The notes beneath the pieces were generated by a model. The model was not told where the DNA came from and did not search any database. It saw only the letters and a list, made by a program, of their open reading frames with translations. A program made the translations under genes and the position numbers. From Saccharomycopsis fibuligera x Saccharomycopsis cf. fibuligera (lineage: Eukaryota > Ascomycota > Saccharomycetes > Ascoideales > Saccharomycopsidaceae), in assembly GCA_001936135.1 (NCBI GenBank), contig CP012818.1, positions 806,001 through 870,000 on the forward strand: a DNA stretch of 64,000 nt, in the 5' to 3' direction. The stretch's first letter is position 1, and each line of letters begins with the position of its first letter. Below are positions 32,448-44,700 of this stretch, piece by piece.

Positions 32448-33831
32448 TATAAGTTAATAAAGATACTAGTGGATAAAATGTTCCTGATTGAGACGTTTGT
32501 AACAGTGAAGTTGAGGCTTGCAGTGACGATCAATTTATTTATATACTGTGCGCAGTTGCCAAAAAGTGAGGCATATTGCTAAAGCAACCCAGGAGACAAG
32601 TTTGCTATCTATCTATAGTACAGGGTATGCAGTGGTAGAACAGTACGTACTACTGGGGCGCGTGCCATGACGGTAGTCTTTTAACGTTTCCTATATAATA
32701 GCGTACGGCATATAACATGTGTATAGGCGTGGCAATTAGCAGCCGTGCTGTTGCACACTTGTCGTGACAGGAGTAAATATCAATAGCCATTAACTACTTT
32801 GGGCATCCGGTAAGTTGCTCTCTACAGTCTATAACTGTGCTCTAGAGTGCAATATTCAGTGCTCTCGAGGATTCCTGTCAGATCGCAATCCTGCCGAGTA
32901 TTAAACACCAGCAGAAGGAAGACCCGTATCGGCGGTTCCTATTCAGAGTTTCCACTGCACGTTAATGCGTTATACTACATAAAAGCAACGCACACCCGCT
33001 AGTGCTTGGCGGACTCCTTTAAAGATAGTTACCTGCCACAGTCTGTGTCCCCAGTGCACTCGGTTTAGTATAGTAAAGCATATAAACAGATATTCTTTAT
33101 ATATATATGAATTAATATTGAGCCTTATTAAATGGCAGAAGTGTGTGGGATGGGCCACGGCACCTAACAAGGATAACGCAACCAATAATCATCGCACAGT
33201 CACATGCGCGCTCTTGTCACATTCACGTGATGCATCACGCTATGTTCTGTGCGCAATTTGCATGTGAAAGCGAAGCAGAAAACAGCTTTTTTATTTTTAT
33301 TTTTTTATTTTTTATTTTTATTTTTTTGTTCCTTCTTGTCTGTAGTCGACCAGGATCATAATATTACCATCATTAATACTGCTATATAATTTAGTATACT
33401 ACCACAGTATACAGTGCACTGCCCTTGCTACCTGAACTGCCACAACGGCTACGGTGATCTCGATCCTGGTGAGCCCTCTTAGGATACTCCGAGACCTTAG
33501 CATCCCATCATCCCGTCATTCCATTATTTATCCCATCGGTACATACCGCTTAATTGCCGCACCAGATACCACTACATACTATACTACACTGTACCGTATT
33601 AGCCTGTTTGTCTTAAGCGCCCAAAGTCCACGCATCCAAAAAATCAGAGAAAAAAACACACTGCAATTGCAATCACAAAATTCATCTCCTGTACTTCTCA
33701 CTTTGATCTGAAATATCATTAAAACCTAAAGGTTTTTTCTTCACCGAATGCGTTTAGAACAAATTACCTGGTCAAATATCATATTCATACTTTGAGAAAA
33801 ATTTTAGAATAAAAACACACAAAATCAGAGA
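32448..33831. other. Divergent intergenic region before the histidine-phosphatase gene
   Basis: About 1.4 kb. It includes a TCACGTGA box at 33223-33230, T-rich pentamer-type runs at about 33290-33330, and a patch at 32820-33070 that is more GC-rich than its surroundings. Short frames (32970-33185, 33143-33361, 33454-33711) have no recognisable domain. No tRNA signature is seen. Confidence 0.4.
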
Positions 33832-35329
33832 ATGAAGCTTGAAAGCCTCGTATTGATCCGTCATTCAATTCGTTCCGATAATTTGACCCCTGACCAATTG
33901 CTAAACCTAATAGAACATCTCCTAGATGATGAGGTGGAACTATCGCGTCAAAACCAGCTACAGCAGTTTCTTCATATCCACACCTATAATGATTTATTCC
34001 AGCTATTGGTGAAAAGCTTGGTTCAGGAAAAATTACTAAACGACTACATGCACATCATTAACGATACAAATATAACAAAATTAAACAAAATTTTTAATGT
34101 TTTGGCTAGAGCTTTGAAAGAAGATGCCCAATTCTTGACCAGATTCATCGAAAACATCAAAATAGCTGATCAAAAAATCATTAGTCAGCGGCTTGCTTAC
34201 ACCAACTTATCAGCAATTGATCCACCCGTCGTCTATTTCGATAATCTAGCATACAAACAATGTTACTTGTTGGCAAAATACCTATTCAAGATATTTGTCC
34301 TGAAGCAGCGCGTTGGAAATACTTGCGATAAACCTTTGAAATTTTACATCCACAGCTCTCCTTACAAACGTTGCTTGGAATCAGCTCTCTACATCATTCA
34401 ACATTTACAACAGTTTTTACAATCAAGTGACAAGCAAAGTATCACATTTATAATAAAGATTGATAATTTTTTGAGTGATTACTATTATAAAAATTACTTT
34501 GATGATGAAAACAAGTATCTGCAATCCAATCCCTTAATAAGCGATATCATTCTGAATAGTCATATTGATGACAAGGTACAAAATACATTGATTGAAATCA
34601 ATGAGAAATGGCTTCTTGATAAAATCAACAATTCAGAAAACGTCAAATACGAATTTTCATGGGACAAAAACTTGCTCGGTAAGCAAGGTCCGTTAAATCA
34701 CGGCACTTTGAATGGCTTTACCAATCGTTGCCTCAAAGGTGCCTGCAATTTAGTTGACTACTATGATCATAATATTGACACAAAACAGTCCACAAATACA
34801 GCTTTAGTAATTACCCATGGAGGTTTGATCAACAATTATTTGAACAATTACACGAACGCCGCCAATAATCCATTAAATGTTAATAGACATATTGAATACA
34901 AATTTATTGAAATTAGACCTTCATCATTTATTTTTCTTCAAAAATTACCAGAGAATGACACAAACAACAAAAAATGGCTTTTAGAATATTCTAATATTAA
35001 TTTTCCATGTTTCAAAAAATCAGTTGCCAATGATGATTCAACTTTTAGTTATGATAAAATCATTGACTTTGATACTTTTAGAGAACTTCCCCAAAATTAT
35101 ATTAACCAAGATACCCTTGATAGCAACGAACAAATTGATGATGACTACATTTTGATTAAGAAGAACAATTCTTCTTTTACCTTGGTGAATAAATTGTCAA
35201 GCAACGAAGAGAGTAATAATAGATCCAGAAAAAATACCGTTTTAACTACAAATGACAAACTGTTTGATTTTGACTCGCTCAAGCAACCTTTCAATTCTCC
35301 AAGTCAAGCAGGAGATATTGCTACAGATC

Positions 35330-35360
<31 letters not shown>

Positions 35361-36853
35361 GCAACAACAACAAAAACAAAAACAACAACAACAACAACAA
35401 GACAAAGCAAACGACGAAGAAACTGGCGGATTTTACAATTTCAATCAAAACAGTTTCACAATGAATCCTAATCTCTTTGACAAGACTCAAAATCGCATTG
35501 TTTTTGAAAAAGCAGTTTCTCTGGAAACTTCGTTCAATAATAATGACAATGATAATCATGATGATGGAAATTTTTATTTCCCAGCCAGAACAAATAACTA
35601 TAGTCAAGACGATGTCATAAGCTCGGCAAAGGATAAAAGAAATAATAGTAGTAGTAACAAAAATACTGCATGGAATGCTAAATTATCTTCATTTAAGTTA
35701 AATTGGGATCTACCACCTAAAAACCTTTTAGGTGCATCCAAATCATTTCAAGGTTCAATGAGCGGTGACACTGGGGCTGGTCCAAGTAAATTATTAAATT
35801 CAAGTGATAACAGAAGAAGAGCTAAAAGTGCGGCATTTTATTTCGCCGATGATGATGAGTCCTCCAGTGATGAAGATAGCGAGGATAGTGATTCTCTAGA
35901 TGAGGAGGAGAAGCCTGTGTCAGTCTCAGTGTCTTTTCCAGCTCCAGCTCCAGCTTTAACTAAAGATGAAGAAAGTGTATCTCCTCGTACTAAAATAACA
36001 GATTCAGTATTATCAGAGATCCCTCAAATAAACGAAGAAGGTGTTTTTCATGAAGAAGCTCCAAAAGTTGTACTTAATGAGCAGCAAAAACAGCCGTCTA
36101 CCTTGCAGCAAAGTGCTGTTGAAAGTATGACTCAAAGATTCAGATGCTTAAGCGAGAATAACGCTGCCAACAAAAATAATAACAAGAACAATAGCAATAA
36201 CAACAGTACTAATAATAAAAGCATGAGCAGCAGTCAGGTCATTGGTGAAGTATCAGATGATAATATGGCAGTGGATTATTTGGGACTCGATAAAAATTAT
36301 TCAGAAGACGAAGACGACGAAATTGCAGGATTCGATGATTTTTATTTAAAACCAAAAAGCACCAGTAACATTCCTGCGTCGATGAGTTCTCTTGATGATG
36401 GTGATGACGAATCATTAAAGAAGAGAGCTAGATTTGAAACTATTAGTTTGCCTATCAAAGACGCTGATAGAAATAAAAGTGGGGTTGGCATTGGTGAGCA
36501 TGACGTAAATTATCAAGAACAAGAAGCTGAAGAATATGTATCAGACAACCTCAACAATGGAGCAAACTCAAACAATTCAAGTTATTCATCATTTGAAATC
36601 AGAACCCCAAATGTTGGATCACCATTAACTGATCATAATACACCAATATACCATCATGCTAAACCAATTAATGACAAAGATATTTCATCTTGCTCATTAT
36701 CGTCATCGTCGACATCTTCAGCAATAATAGCGGACCCAGTGGAAAAGTCATCACAAAAGCAAAAAGCCCATTCAAGAGGTAAAATTATTTTGATTAAAAA
36801 TACTAACAGTTATAAATCGTTATCTATTGAAAATGGTGACATTAATTTTGAAA

Positions 36854-36894
<41 letters not shown>

Positions 36895-37299
36895 AGACAA
36901 ATCAAAACAAACATTAAAAATTCCTGTGAGAATGGTGACAAATTAAGACAATATTTCAGTTCTCCGGTATATGATAATTTCTTTGAATCGTTGAACAGTA
37001 TTGGGCAAAATTTCATAAATGCCAACACCGTCTCGAATGTTGCTCAAGCAGGCTCAATTAAATCAAGATATATTACTGCATTAGCATCACCGTCATCTAC
37101 TGCGTCACCTAAATTACGACTACCATATTTGCATAAAAACAGATTTAGATCAAGCTCGACAATTCATCAAAATGGAACAAATAATGGCAGCGCTAACGGC
37201 GATAGTAGCAGTAACAAAAACTTTAATGATGATGGAAAGGAAAATAAAATTATTCTTGTTTCTAATTCAAGTGAGACTACTCATCATAATATTTTTTAA
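33832..37299 (+). CDS. Histidine-phosphatase-superfamily protein with a long disordered poly-Q tail
   Basis: The 1155-residue product starts with a histidine phosphatase (phosphoglycerate-mutase-like) domain. The RHG-type motif is LVLIRHSIRSD (R10, H11; Ser replaces the usual Gly). The second Arg is in HSSPYKRCLESA (R180), and the second His in LVITHGGLINN (H329). About 120 mainly helical residues are inserted between the RH motif and the DPPVVYFDNLAYKQC block at about 130, where many family members have only about 30-40. After about residue 400 the protein is low complexity: acidic Ser/Asp runs, Asn runs and poly-Gln tracts at about 500-523 and 1009-1021. I cannot name an orthologue; no PGAM, Tfc7 or inositol-kinase signature stands out. 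The catalytic set suggests an active phosphatase or mutase, but the substrate is unknown. Confidence 0.75.
35329..35400 (+). repeat. Poly-glutamine CAA-rich repeat, first tract
   Basis: Seventy-two bases of almost pure CAA codons, with one CAG and two AAA (Lys) interruptions, encode a 24-residue Gln-rich tract in the tail of the histidine-phosphatase protein. Copy number is likely variable. Confidence 0.9.
36856..36894 (+). repeat. Poly-glutamine CAA/CAG repeat, second tract
   Basis: Alternating CAA and CAG codons encode about 13 consecutive Gln residues in the same protein. The alternation makes a hexanucleotide repeat. Confidence 0.9.
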
Positions 37300-38370
37300 A
37301 AGTACTTTCCTCTCAGGAGAACCTTTTGTCTTACATATACATCTTGATGTGTGTTCTTTTTTCACATTTTGGGACATATTTCAGTTACTTTGTTCTGTTT
37401 TACTCTCGCATATTTTTTTTCTTTGATATCTCTTTTGTTAACCGTTGTTATGGTTAATTATAATTAAACATAAATTTTTTTATTCTTATCAATTTTTGTT
37501 CTCTATTCACTACACTTGGTAATTATAGATTTGTCTGAGTTTTATTTAACCATTTTTCTCTAACTATTTTTTTTAATCTGTTTCTTTTTCTTACATTGTT
37601 AATCTTTGGGGGCGTTCGTTTTAGTTCAAGTTTTTAAATAATTTGTTTTTATTATTTTTCTTTCAATGCAATTATTTATTTTTATCTTTTTAGCAAGAGT
37701 ATACGTATCTTTGTTGTTTGGTAATACCGTAGAGAAACTAACCAGGCAAAATTAGTACATTAGCATTTGCTAACTGGCGGTCCTGAGTTGATATGTAAAA
37801 ATTAAGTTAAGGAAAGTTCTTGAAGTGTTTTCAACAGAATTTTTGTGCTCTTCCAAGACTTTTTTTTAGCTGTATTGGGCATATTGAAGGAGTGTATCAA
37901 GCGTTTATATATCATGTATGAACAAAAGAAAGGGCGATCACCAGTAGTCAACTGAAGAAAGTACAGAAGCACTGGGAGCAACACAAATGGAAAAGTGTAG
38001 AAGAATTGGAAGAGTTTGTATTGCCAATAATAGAAAATAATGTTTACTGTTATGCAAATAAGTGCTAAAGGTAGAAACAAACGGACAGTGATGCTGGTGC
38101 TATTCCCATTATATGGAGTACAAAACATAGACTTAGGCTTCATGTTTATGAATATGGTTTCCAAGTTTCGGGAACAAATTTGTAATGTAATGGATATATC
38201 TATTGGCTCTAATCTAAACAAAAACACACTTGCTAATAAAGAAAACAAAAAATAAACAATAAAGCACAAAAAGAGGAAAACTTCAAACGGCCTAAGGCGA
38301 AGTAAAAAAAAAAAAATGTAGCTTACCTTATCCATCAAGTCTGTATCAATTAATTCATTAACTCATTCAC
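37300..38370. other. Convergent intergenic region
   Basis: About 1.07 kb, T-rich on the plus strand in the left half. A 178-codon minus-strand frame at 37802-38338 sits here; it encodes Phe/Leu-rich sequence, has no domain I recognise, and lies just past the stop of the gene at 38371, so I treat it as a chance frame in its 3' region. Confidence 0.4.
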
Positions 38371-39006
38371 TTATTGAATTTTGTGAATTGGAGGAGAAAT
38401 GGTTTTTTCCGGCAACGGAACCTCAACAAATTCTCTATCAAACCCTGCTCCAGAAGGAGCTGTCGAAGGCAAAGGTGCAGCAGTAGTATATCTACCATTG
38501 CTGGCACAGTTACCCAAAGCTTTATGGTTATTATTGACGATAGTGCTACTTGAAGACAAACTGCTGCGGTCATCAAATTCCTTTTGCTGTTGCTGGGTGA
38601 AGTGGGCATTATTAGCATATGCAGTATTGCTTGGCTGTTGGAATGGGTTTGGTCCATATGGATTACCGTTATACATTTGCATGGATGGAGGTGGCACTTG
38701 GCCCATCATTGACATTGTCAAGGGGTGATGTGGCATAGTTGGCGGATACTGTGGTTTGAGTTCATTTTCTCCATTGTTGGCTTCGTAATTGTAGAAGCCA
38801 TTGTTACTTGAATTTGCATTATCAATGGCCATGTTTCTGGCCTTTTCGCGACGTTGATAAACCTCAATAGATAGATAAATAACCATGCAAATTACCGCCA
38901 ATGAAGCAAATACGATAGAGACAATTGTCCAAGGAGATAGTTTCTTATCGCACACTTCTTGATATTTGCCGTCTTTTTCGACCATATGACAAGCACCGAA
39001 AAGCAT
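38371..39006 (-). CDS. Small single-pass membrane protein with a Pro/Asn/Gln-rich tail
   Basis: I do not recognise this 211-residue protein. It has a short N-terminal segment with two cysteines (C6 and C19), no cleavable signal peptide, one transmembrane helix at about 24-48 (SPWTIVSIVFASLAVICMVIYLSI) and a basic stop-transfer (YQRREKARN). A cytosolic tail rich in Asn, Pro, Met and Gln follows, with PPTMPHHP, NPFQQPSN and PLPSTAPSG, and it ends in PLPEKTISPP. Pro-rich motifs of this kind often recruit SH3 or ubiquitin-ligase adaptors, but none is proven here. The layout (C-x11/12-C, membrane helix, basic patch, polar tail) is shared with the 126-residue protein at 55216. Codon structure is clean. 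Confidence 0.75.
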   Translation of the reverse strand: MLFGACHMVEKDGKYQEVCDKKLSPWTIVSIVFASLAVICMVIYLSIEVYQRREKARNMAIDNANSSNNGFYNYEANNGENELKPQYPPTMPHHPLTMSMMGQVPPPSMQMYNGNPYGPNPFQQPSNTAYANNAHFTQQQQKEFDDRSSLSSSSTIVNNNHKALGNCASNGRYTTAAPLPSTAPSGAGFDREFVEVPLPEKTISPPIHKIQ

Positions 39007-41032
39007 TGTTAATTGATAATTTTTATTTATTCTTCTGCTTGGTTGATTGGCGGGCTGGTTTTGAAGTCAAGATAATGTAAGTAAACAGATGGGTAATAAA
39101 CACGCTTTTGAATTGTTTGTGTTTAGTGAAACAATAAGATTGAGATACTCTGAAAAGCTGTAACGGAAAAACAGATAAAGTATAATAGTGAGATAATTAT
39201 AAAAAGGTAATAGAATAAATAAACCATGGTAAAGCCTCATATCCTGCCATAGTGGCGACTGGCAAATATATATATCCTGTCAAAACATCAATTCCCAAGG
39301 CCCAGTTTTTAGATATGTCACCCTTTGTGCCTGCATGTCCAGTTGATTTTCTCAATGGTAGCATTAGTATCGCATGCGTAAAAAGTAAAGGTGGGCGTGC
39401 GTGTGCGTCACGATGCGTTAATCCCATCGGCTAGTCGCAAATTTACACTCCCAAAGAATAAAAACATTCGTGGGAATTCATTTATTAGTTGTCTTGAAGA
39501 TGTTTCTATACAATTATTATAGACTTAACTTTACGCAAATGCCGAAGAAAGAAGAGAAAGGAGCACCATGGGTGCAGGCAGCGCGTATTGCTTATGGAGT
39601 GTAGCTGAGGTGTGGTTATTGTTGCTACAGTTAGAGCTTTGAGAAAAGCAGTTGTTTTATTTTATAATGGTCTACACTTTCTGGATATAATTCTTTGAGC
39701 TAGATCTACATTTCACAGTAAAATCAGCAGCAGAAAAAACTAAAATAATTACCGGGACATAACAATTTGCGGTTGTCTGTTTAAACCTTGGCAAACATGC
39801 TTATTACTCCTGAGTATACAGTATACAGGCAGGCATCTACCTTGCAATTGCAACTGCAAAATACAACAAACTTCTAGGCTTAAATGCATATTGTCTTTAA
39901 TTTGTTAGGCCCCAACTTGGTACCATGATTGCTGTACCAAGCAGCTGTCATTCTCAAAATCTATATATGCTTGAAGCAGCCACTAGGATATTTCTGCAAG
40001 TTACGGAGCGGCTAGCTGATTTAGCATTTTTTTTATTTTATTTTATTTTATTTATTTAATTTTTTTTTGTTGGCTTTCTTTATCTGTTGTAAAAGAAAGT
40101 AAGGCGAGTTCACTTGATTATGGACAGCAGAGTCGTGTTTACGAGCCACAATCTAGTCAGCAGATAATGATCTGTAAATTTTGGCTTTTCTGAATCCAGA
40201 GAAGGTTCATCAGTAAGATTTTACATACGCCACAGTTATTATTTACAACTATTTTTACCTCACTGCAGTGACTCAATACAATGCCGCTTCCCTTTCACTA
40301 AAGTAATAAATTTCAAAGTTCGAATTTTTTCTATTTCGGTTCTTTGTTTGTTTTCGCCTTATTCAAGGGCCATGTAATCATTTTAATCAGTGCCGTACTG
40401 ATGGAGGAAAATCCTCCTTTGACAAGAAACTGCACGCTATAGTATAGTAGTACCTGTTTCATTGCTCTCAAGACTCTTGAAGGAGTCGAAGTGCAACAGA
40501 TAATGTTAAAACAGTAGCAATTTTGCTTCTGCCAAAGTAGCAATATTAGTTCAACTAGAGTGGTGTTGACTCTCAACTGTAACCTATGTAATAACTTGTT
40601 GAAGTGAGTGAAGTACTTTAATGCCATTAATTGACAAAAATATTTAGTGAATATACAGAGTTTTTAAAAACTATTGTAAGATAAATGCTGCAAAATAAGC
40701 GTTGCTACCACCATAAAATCTATAAAGCTGGAGATAACCGCCACAACAGCAAGGAAGGAAAAAATCATTAAAACGAGGAATTATAGGGATCCAGAAGATG
40801 GCAAAGGGAGCCAGTACAATGAAGAAGTTGACTCCAATGAAAATAAAATTGAAAGAGCTTCAAAATACCAAGATCAAAATATATGGTACATCATTAAATT
40901 TTTTTCATTATGTTAGTGTACTTTTTGAAATAAAAATATTTTTCATCCGTTCATCTATTTACTCGCTTGACAACTGCTGAGCTTTAATCATCATTGGTGA
41001 CATAATAGAATGGCAATAAAAATATAGGTCTC

Positions 41033-41050
41033 AGTGAGTGAGTGAGTGAG
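41033..41050. repeat. Short GTGA tandem repeat
   Basis: Four to five copies of GTGA/GAGT lie in the intergenic DNA upstream of the UBP gene. It is a simple repeat with no visible role. Confidence 0.7.
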
Positions 41051-41144
41051 TGTGGTGTTTTAACTGCTATTTGTATATAATTTACTGATACGTATGTATG
41101 ATATCTGTCCAAGTGATGTGTGTTTATGTTAGCCTACTCCCCGC

Positions 41145-41218
41145 TCTTGCCGTCGAAGCCAGTCGGTGTTATGTTATCGAAAGTTTTCGTGGAAGACGAA
41201 CACTCTTCGAGGGCAGGA
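41145..41218. other. Imperfect long inverted repeat (possible RNA or DNA hairpin)
   Basis: The arms 41145-41158 and 41205-41218 pair over 14 positions with one G-G mismatch and one G-U wobble. An inner 5-bp stem (41166-41170 with 41199-41203) and a central short hairpin (41178-41189) stack inside. The patch is more GC-rich than the surrounding AT-rich DNA, and an ACA follows at 41218-41220. A structured non-coding RNA is possible but unproven. Confidence 0.35.
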
Positions 41219-41797
41219 CACAACATGTGAATTGTAATCACGACCACAATCTTGACTGTTGCAACAGCAGAATAAGCTAATGGTAGTATACTTTACCTAC
41301 AATCTACACTCTACTTACTAGTTGTATTCTAAACTCCTGTTTATGGTAGCGTGTGCATCACATTGGCACACAAGCGCTAACAGCCGTTTCTTTCCTTCGT
41401 TCTCTGTTTCTAAATAATTTTACCGAGTAAACTTCTCGGAAAAAAAGCACCAGTCGACTCAAAGTGGCAAACAGCTTCATTAATATCATTATCATCATCA
41501 TCAATTATACACCAACTATAAACAATTACCAACACGAAACACTCTTTCGCTTCCTTACTTGCTATTTCACCGCCCCCGTGCCCTGCTAAACTTACTTTTT
41601 CAGCTACCCAATCCCCCATTTTTCTCTAGTTACTAATAGTCGCTCCATCAATTGCCGATTTATTAATTAATTAAGTCTCATCTATACAACTGTCAAAATA
41701 TCTTTCTCAATCCTATTCACAAACATCTACACATAATACACACTCCCACATCCCAACTGCTGCCAAAACAGCATAGCCAGCTCCTCTACGTTCAATC

Positions 41798-44700
41798 ATG
41801 GCATTCAGGAAACTTATTAGTGTCAAGGATTCCTCTAACAAACCGTCTTCTCGTTCTTCTAGCGCTAATAATTCGAATATAAACTCCACCTCAACTTCGA
41901 TAACCTCCAAACCTAATTCTGCAAATAAAGCCAACTCAAATGACAAGCATAACAATACCAACCCCACTAATGATACACCCTCCTCTCACAGCACCCTTGC
42001 CCATAGCGGCAGCTCCCGTTCATTGGGGTTCTTTAATCGTCGCAGACTAAGCTCATTTTCCAAGAAACTGTCTTCTTCCAATATCAAAGATTATAACAAT
42101 GAAATTTCTACTAATGTTACCAATAGTAGCAATACAAAGCAGAATAAGAGTGCCTTTAGCCATGAAATCGGAAATGCCAATGGTAGTAATGGAAACACTA
42201 GCAACGAAAACACTAGCAACAACAGCAGCGGCACAAAACATTTTAAAGGTAATAATAGTATACAATGTGAGACAAATTCTACTACTTCTCCTTCGTTTGC
42301 TACCAGCCAGCAGATTCAGCAGCAGACCGAATTTGCAGAGGATAGTAATAACTTGCTGCTGAATGGTAAGCTGCCAAGGCCTAATCTTGGCCCATCATCA
42401 TCATCATTAAGACAAAATCAACTTAAAAATCAACTAGATAAAAAGGATAATGAAGACGCTAATGATATACTTTGCAATGAACAAGATAACTTGCTATCCG
42501 ACAAATCACTGATGATAGGAAACACAAGTGCTAATAAGATTAATGGTGATATTGACAATAGCAATGCAAATTACTTTTTAGACCATAACGAAGTTCATCA
42601 ACACATTGATAATGAAACAATTCATGATTATGAAGCCAACCCATTTGATAAAAGTAGCGATAGTACTCCAATACGTCAGCGCATTAAAACTAATGCGCCC
42701 TTTAGTGATGATGAAGATGAAAAAAACTTTTCAGGAAATCATTTTTATGGCAATTTTAACAATCATCACAATGACGACAATGAAGATAATGCATTCTTGG
42801 ATGCTCAAGAAACCACTGAAGATTCTTATGCAAGTGATGTTGCTGCATCATTCGATAATAACCATAGCCAAAACCAAGAAGACCAAAAACCACTTCAGTT
42901 AAATTTTGATCAAGGTCAAAATACTTACGACGGCAATACACATAGTAATAGTACACACAGCTATTATAATAACGGTCTTGCGGGAATTGATCATGACCAG
43001 GATAGTAGATTAACAATTAGCAGTAATGCCACTACTACTGCAGCCACAGCAACCTTACCAGGTGCTGAATCAGCATCAAAGCAACAGCAGCAGCAACTGA
43101 ATGACGTGCAGCCAAAGATTATTGATAGACTGGCTCAACACCAAAGCCAAAAACCTCGCACTCCACAATTATCGGAACCATTTTTACCAACTTCCAAATC
43201 CGATTCTTCAGCCATTAATATGAATGGCGGTGACAATATTGGAGGGGTTGCTAATACCGCCATTATGGTGAATACCAGTGATGAGATTGAATTCAATTTA
43301 CCATTTGGTGATGGTGCTTTGAAAATTTTTGGAATGGAGAATTTTGGAGCTAGTTGTTATTGTAACTCAATTGTTCAAAGTTTGTTTTATACTCAATCTT
43401 TTCGCAAATTTATTCTTAGTTTACCTACAGAGTTGCGTCTTGAAGAAGAACAAGAAAAAGAAGGACAACCAAGAAAGCCAAAACTACAAATTAATGGTAA
43501 GAAGCCTCACCATTTTCTTGCTGCTTTGCAAAATAGTAAGAATGAAAATGGCAACAGCAATACAGAAGCAAACGGTTCTGCGAATGATTTAAAGAGAAAA
43601 TCCAATGGTCTGGATGTAACAAATAACGACAATGACGCAAGCAATAATAATAATAGCAATAACAATAACAATGAAGGCACCAATAATGGTGGTGGAATCA
43701 AACTTGGTAGACGAATGTCATTTTTTGGAAAAAAGGATAAGAACAAAGATTATAACAACAACGACAATGGTAACATTAACTCATCGCATAACAATTCAGT
43801 GGGATCTAACTCAAGCAATGGTTATTCAAGACAAAATAGTGTTGCCACTGGTGTATCCTCAACCACTATTACCAACGGTCCTCACCATGACTTCTCCAAC
43901 AATAAAGATAACAACAATAATAGTAATACCAGCAATGTAAATGGAAATGGTAACAGCGGTAGCTCTCATCATTCTTCACAGCTTGCGTATCGTGCCAAAC
44001 TGAATTATTTGGGCCTCCGTGACCTTAAGCTTGGCTTTGACGTACCAAATCGCAATATAACTGTTGTTGGTGTAGTGGATGATGTAAATTCCACCACTGA
44101 ACAACGGAAGCGTAAAGCATTAATACTGGGTCCTATTTTGAACATTGATCATGCATTAACTAATGACGAAACTATGTTTAATGCATTGAAAGATATTTTT
44201 GAATGTATGGTGGAACATGAAAGTCAAATTGGGGTAGTTAGTCCATCACATTTACTCGAAGTGCTAAAAAAAGAAAATGAATTATTTAGGAGTATGATGC
44301 ACCAAGATGCGCACGAGTTTTTCAACTTTTTACTTAATAGTGTGTTTGAAGCAATTGATAAATATCACAATGATAAAAAAGAACACATTAGCGTGGCTAC
44401 AAAGAAGTTAAATGGCAATGACAATGGTAGTGGTAATGGCAGTGCAGATATTCAACAAAAACTTATTGCGTTAGCCAAATTGCAGCGTCAAATTGATTGG
44501 TCCAATGAGCTTTTTGAAGGTTTATTAACTTCACAAACCAAATGTTTACGTTGTGAAAACATTTCGTCAAGAGATGAGAAATTTTTAGACTTAAGTATTG
44601 ATTTGGAAAATAATACTTCCATTACTGCTTGCTTGAAACAATTCTCGGCCAATGAGATTCTTTGCGAGGATAATAAATTCTATTGTGAAAATTGTTCGGC

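Larger units (their letters stand above)
39007..41797. other. Long divergent intergenic region before the UBP gene
   Basis: About 2.8 kb without a convincing gene. Short frames (39197-39427, 39252-39434, 40331-40627, 40798-40980, 41098-41280, 41410-41619) are small, overlap on opposite strands and have no recognisable domain. Notable elements are a GTGA tandem repeat at 41033-41050, a TTTTA repeat at about 40029-40060, and an imperfect long hairpin at 41145-41218. No tRNA signature was found. Confidence 0.4.

Noticed and set aside
37802-38338. 178-codon minus-strand frame downstream of the small membrane-protein gene
   Set aside because: Phe/Leu-rich sequence typical of A/T-rich DNA, no domain or signal I recognise, and it lies in the likely 3' region of another gene.
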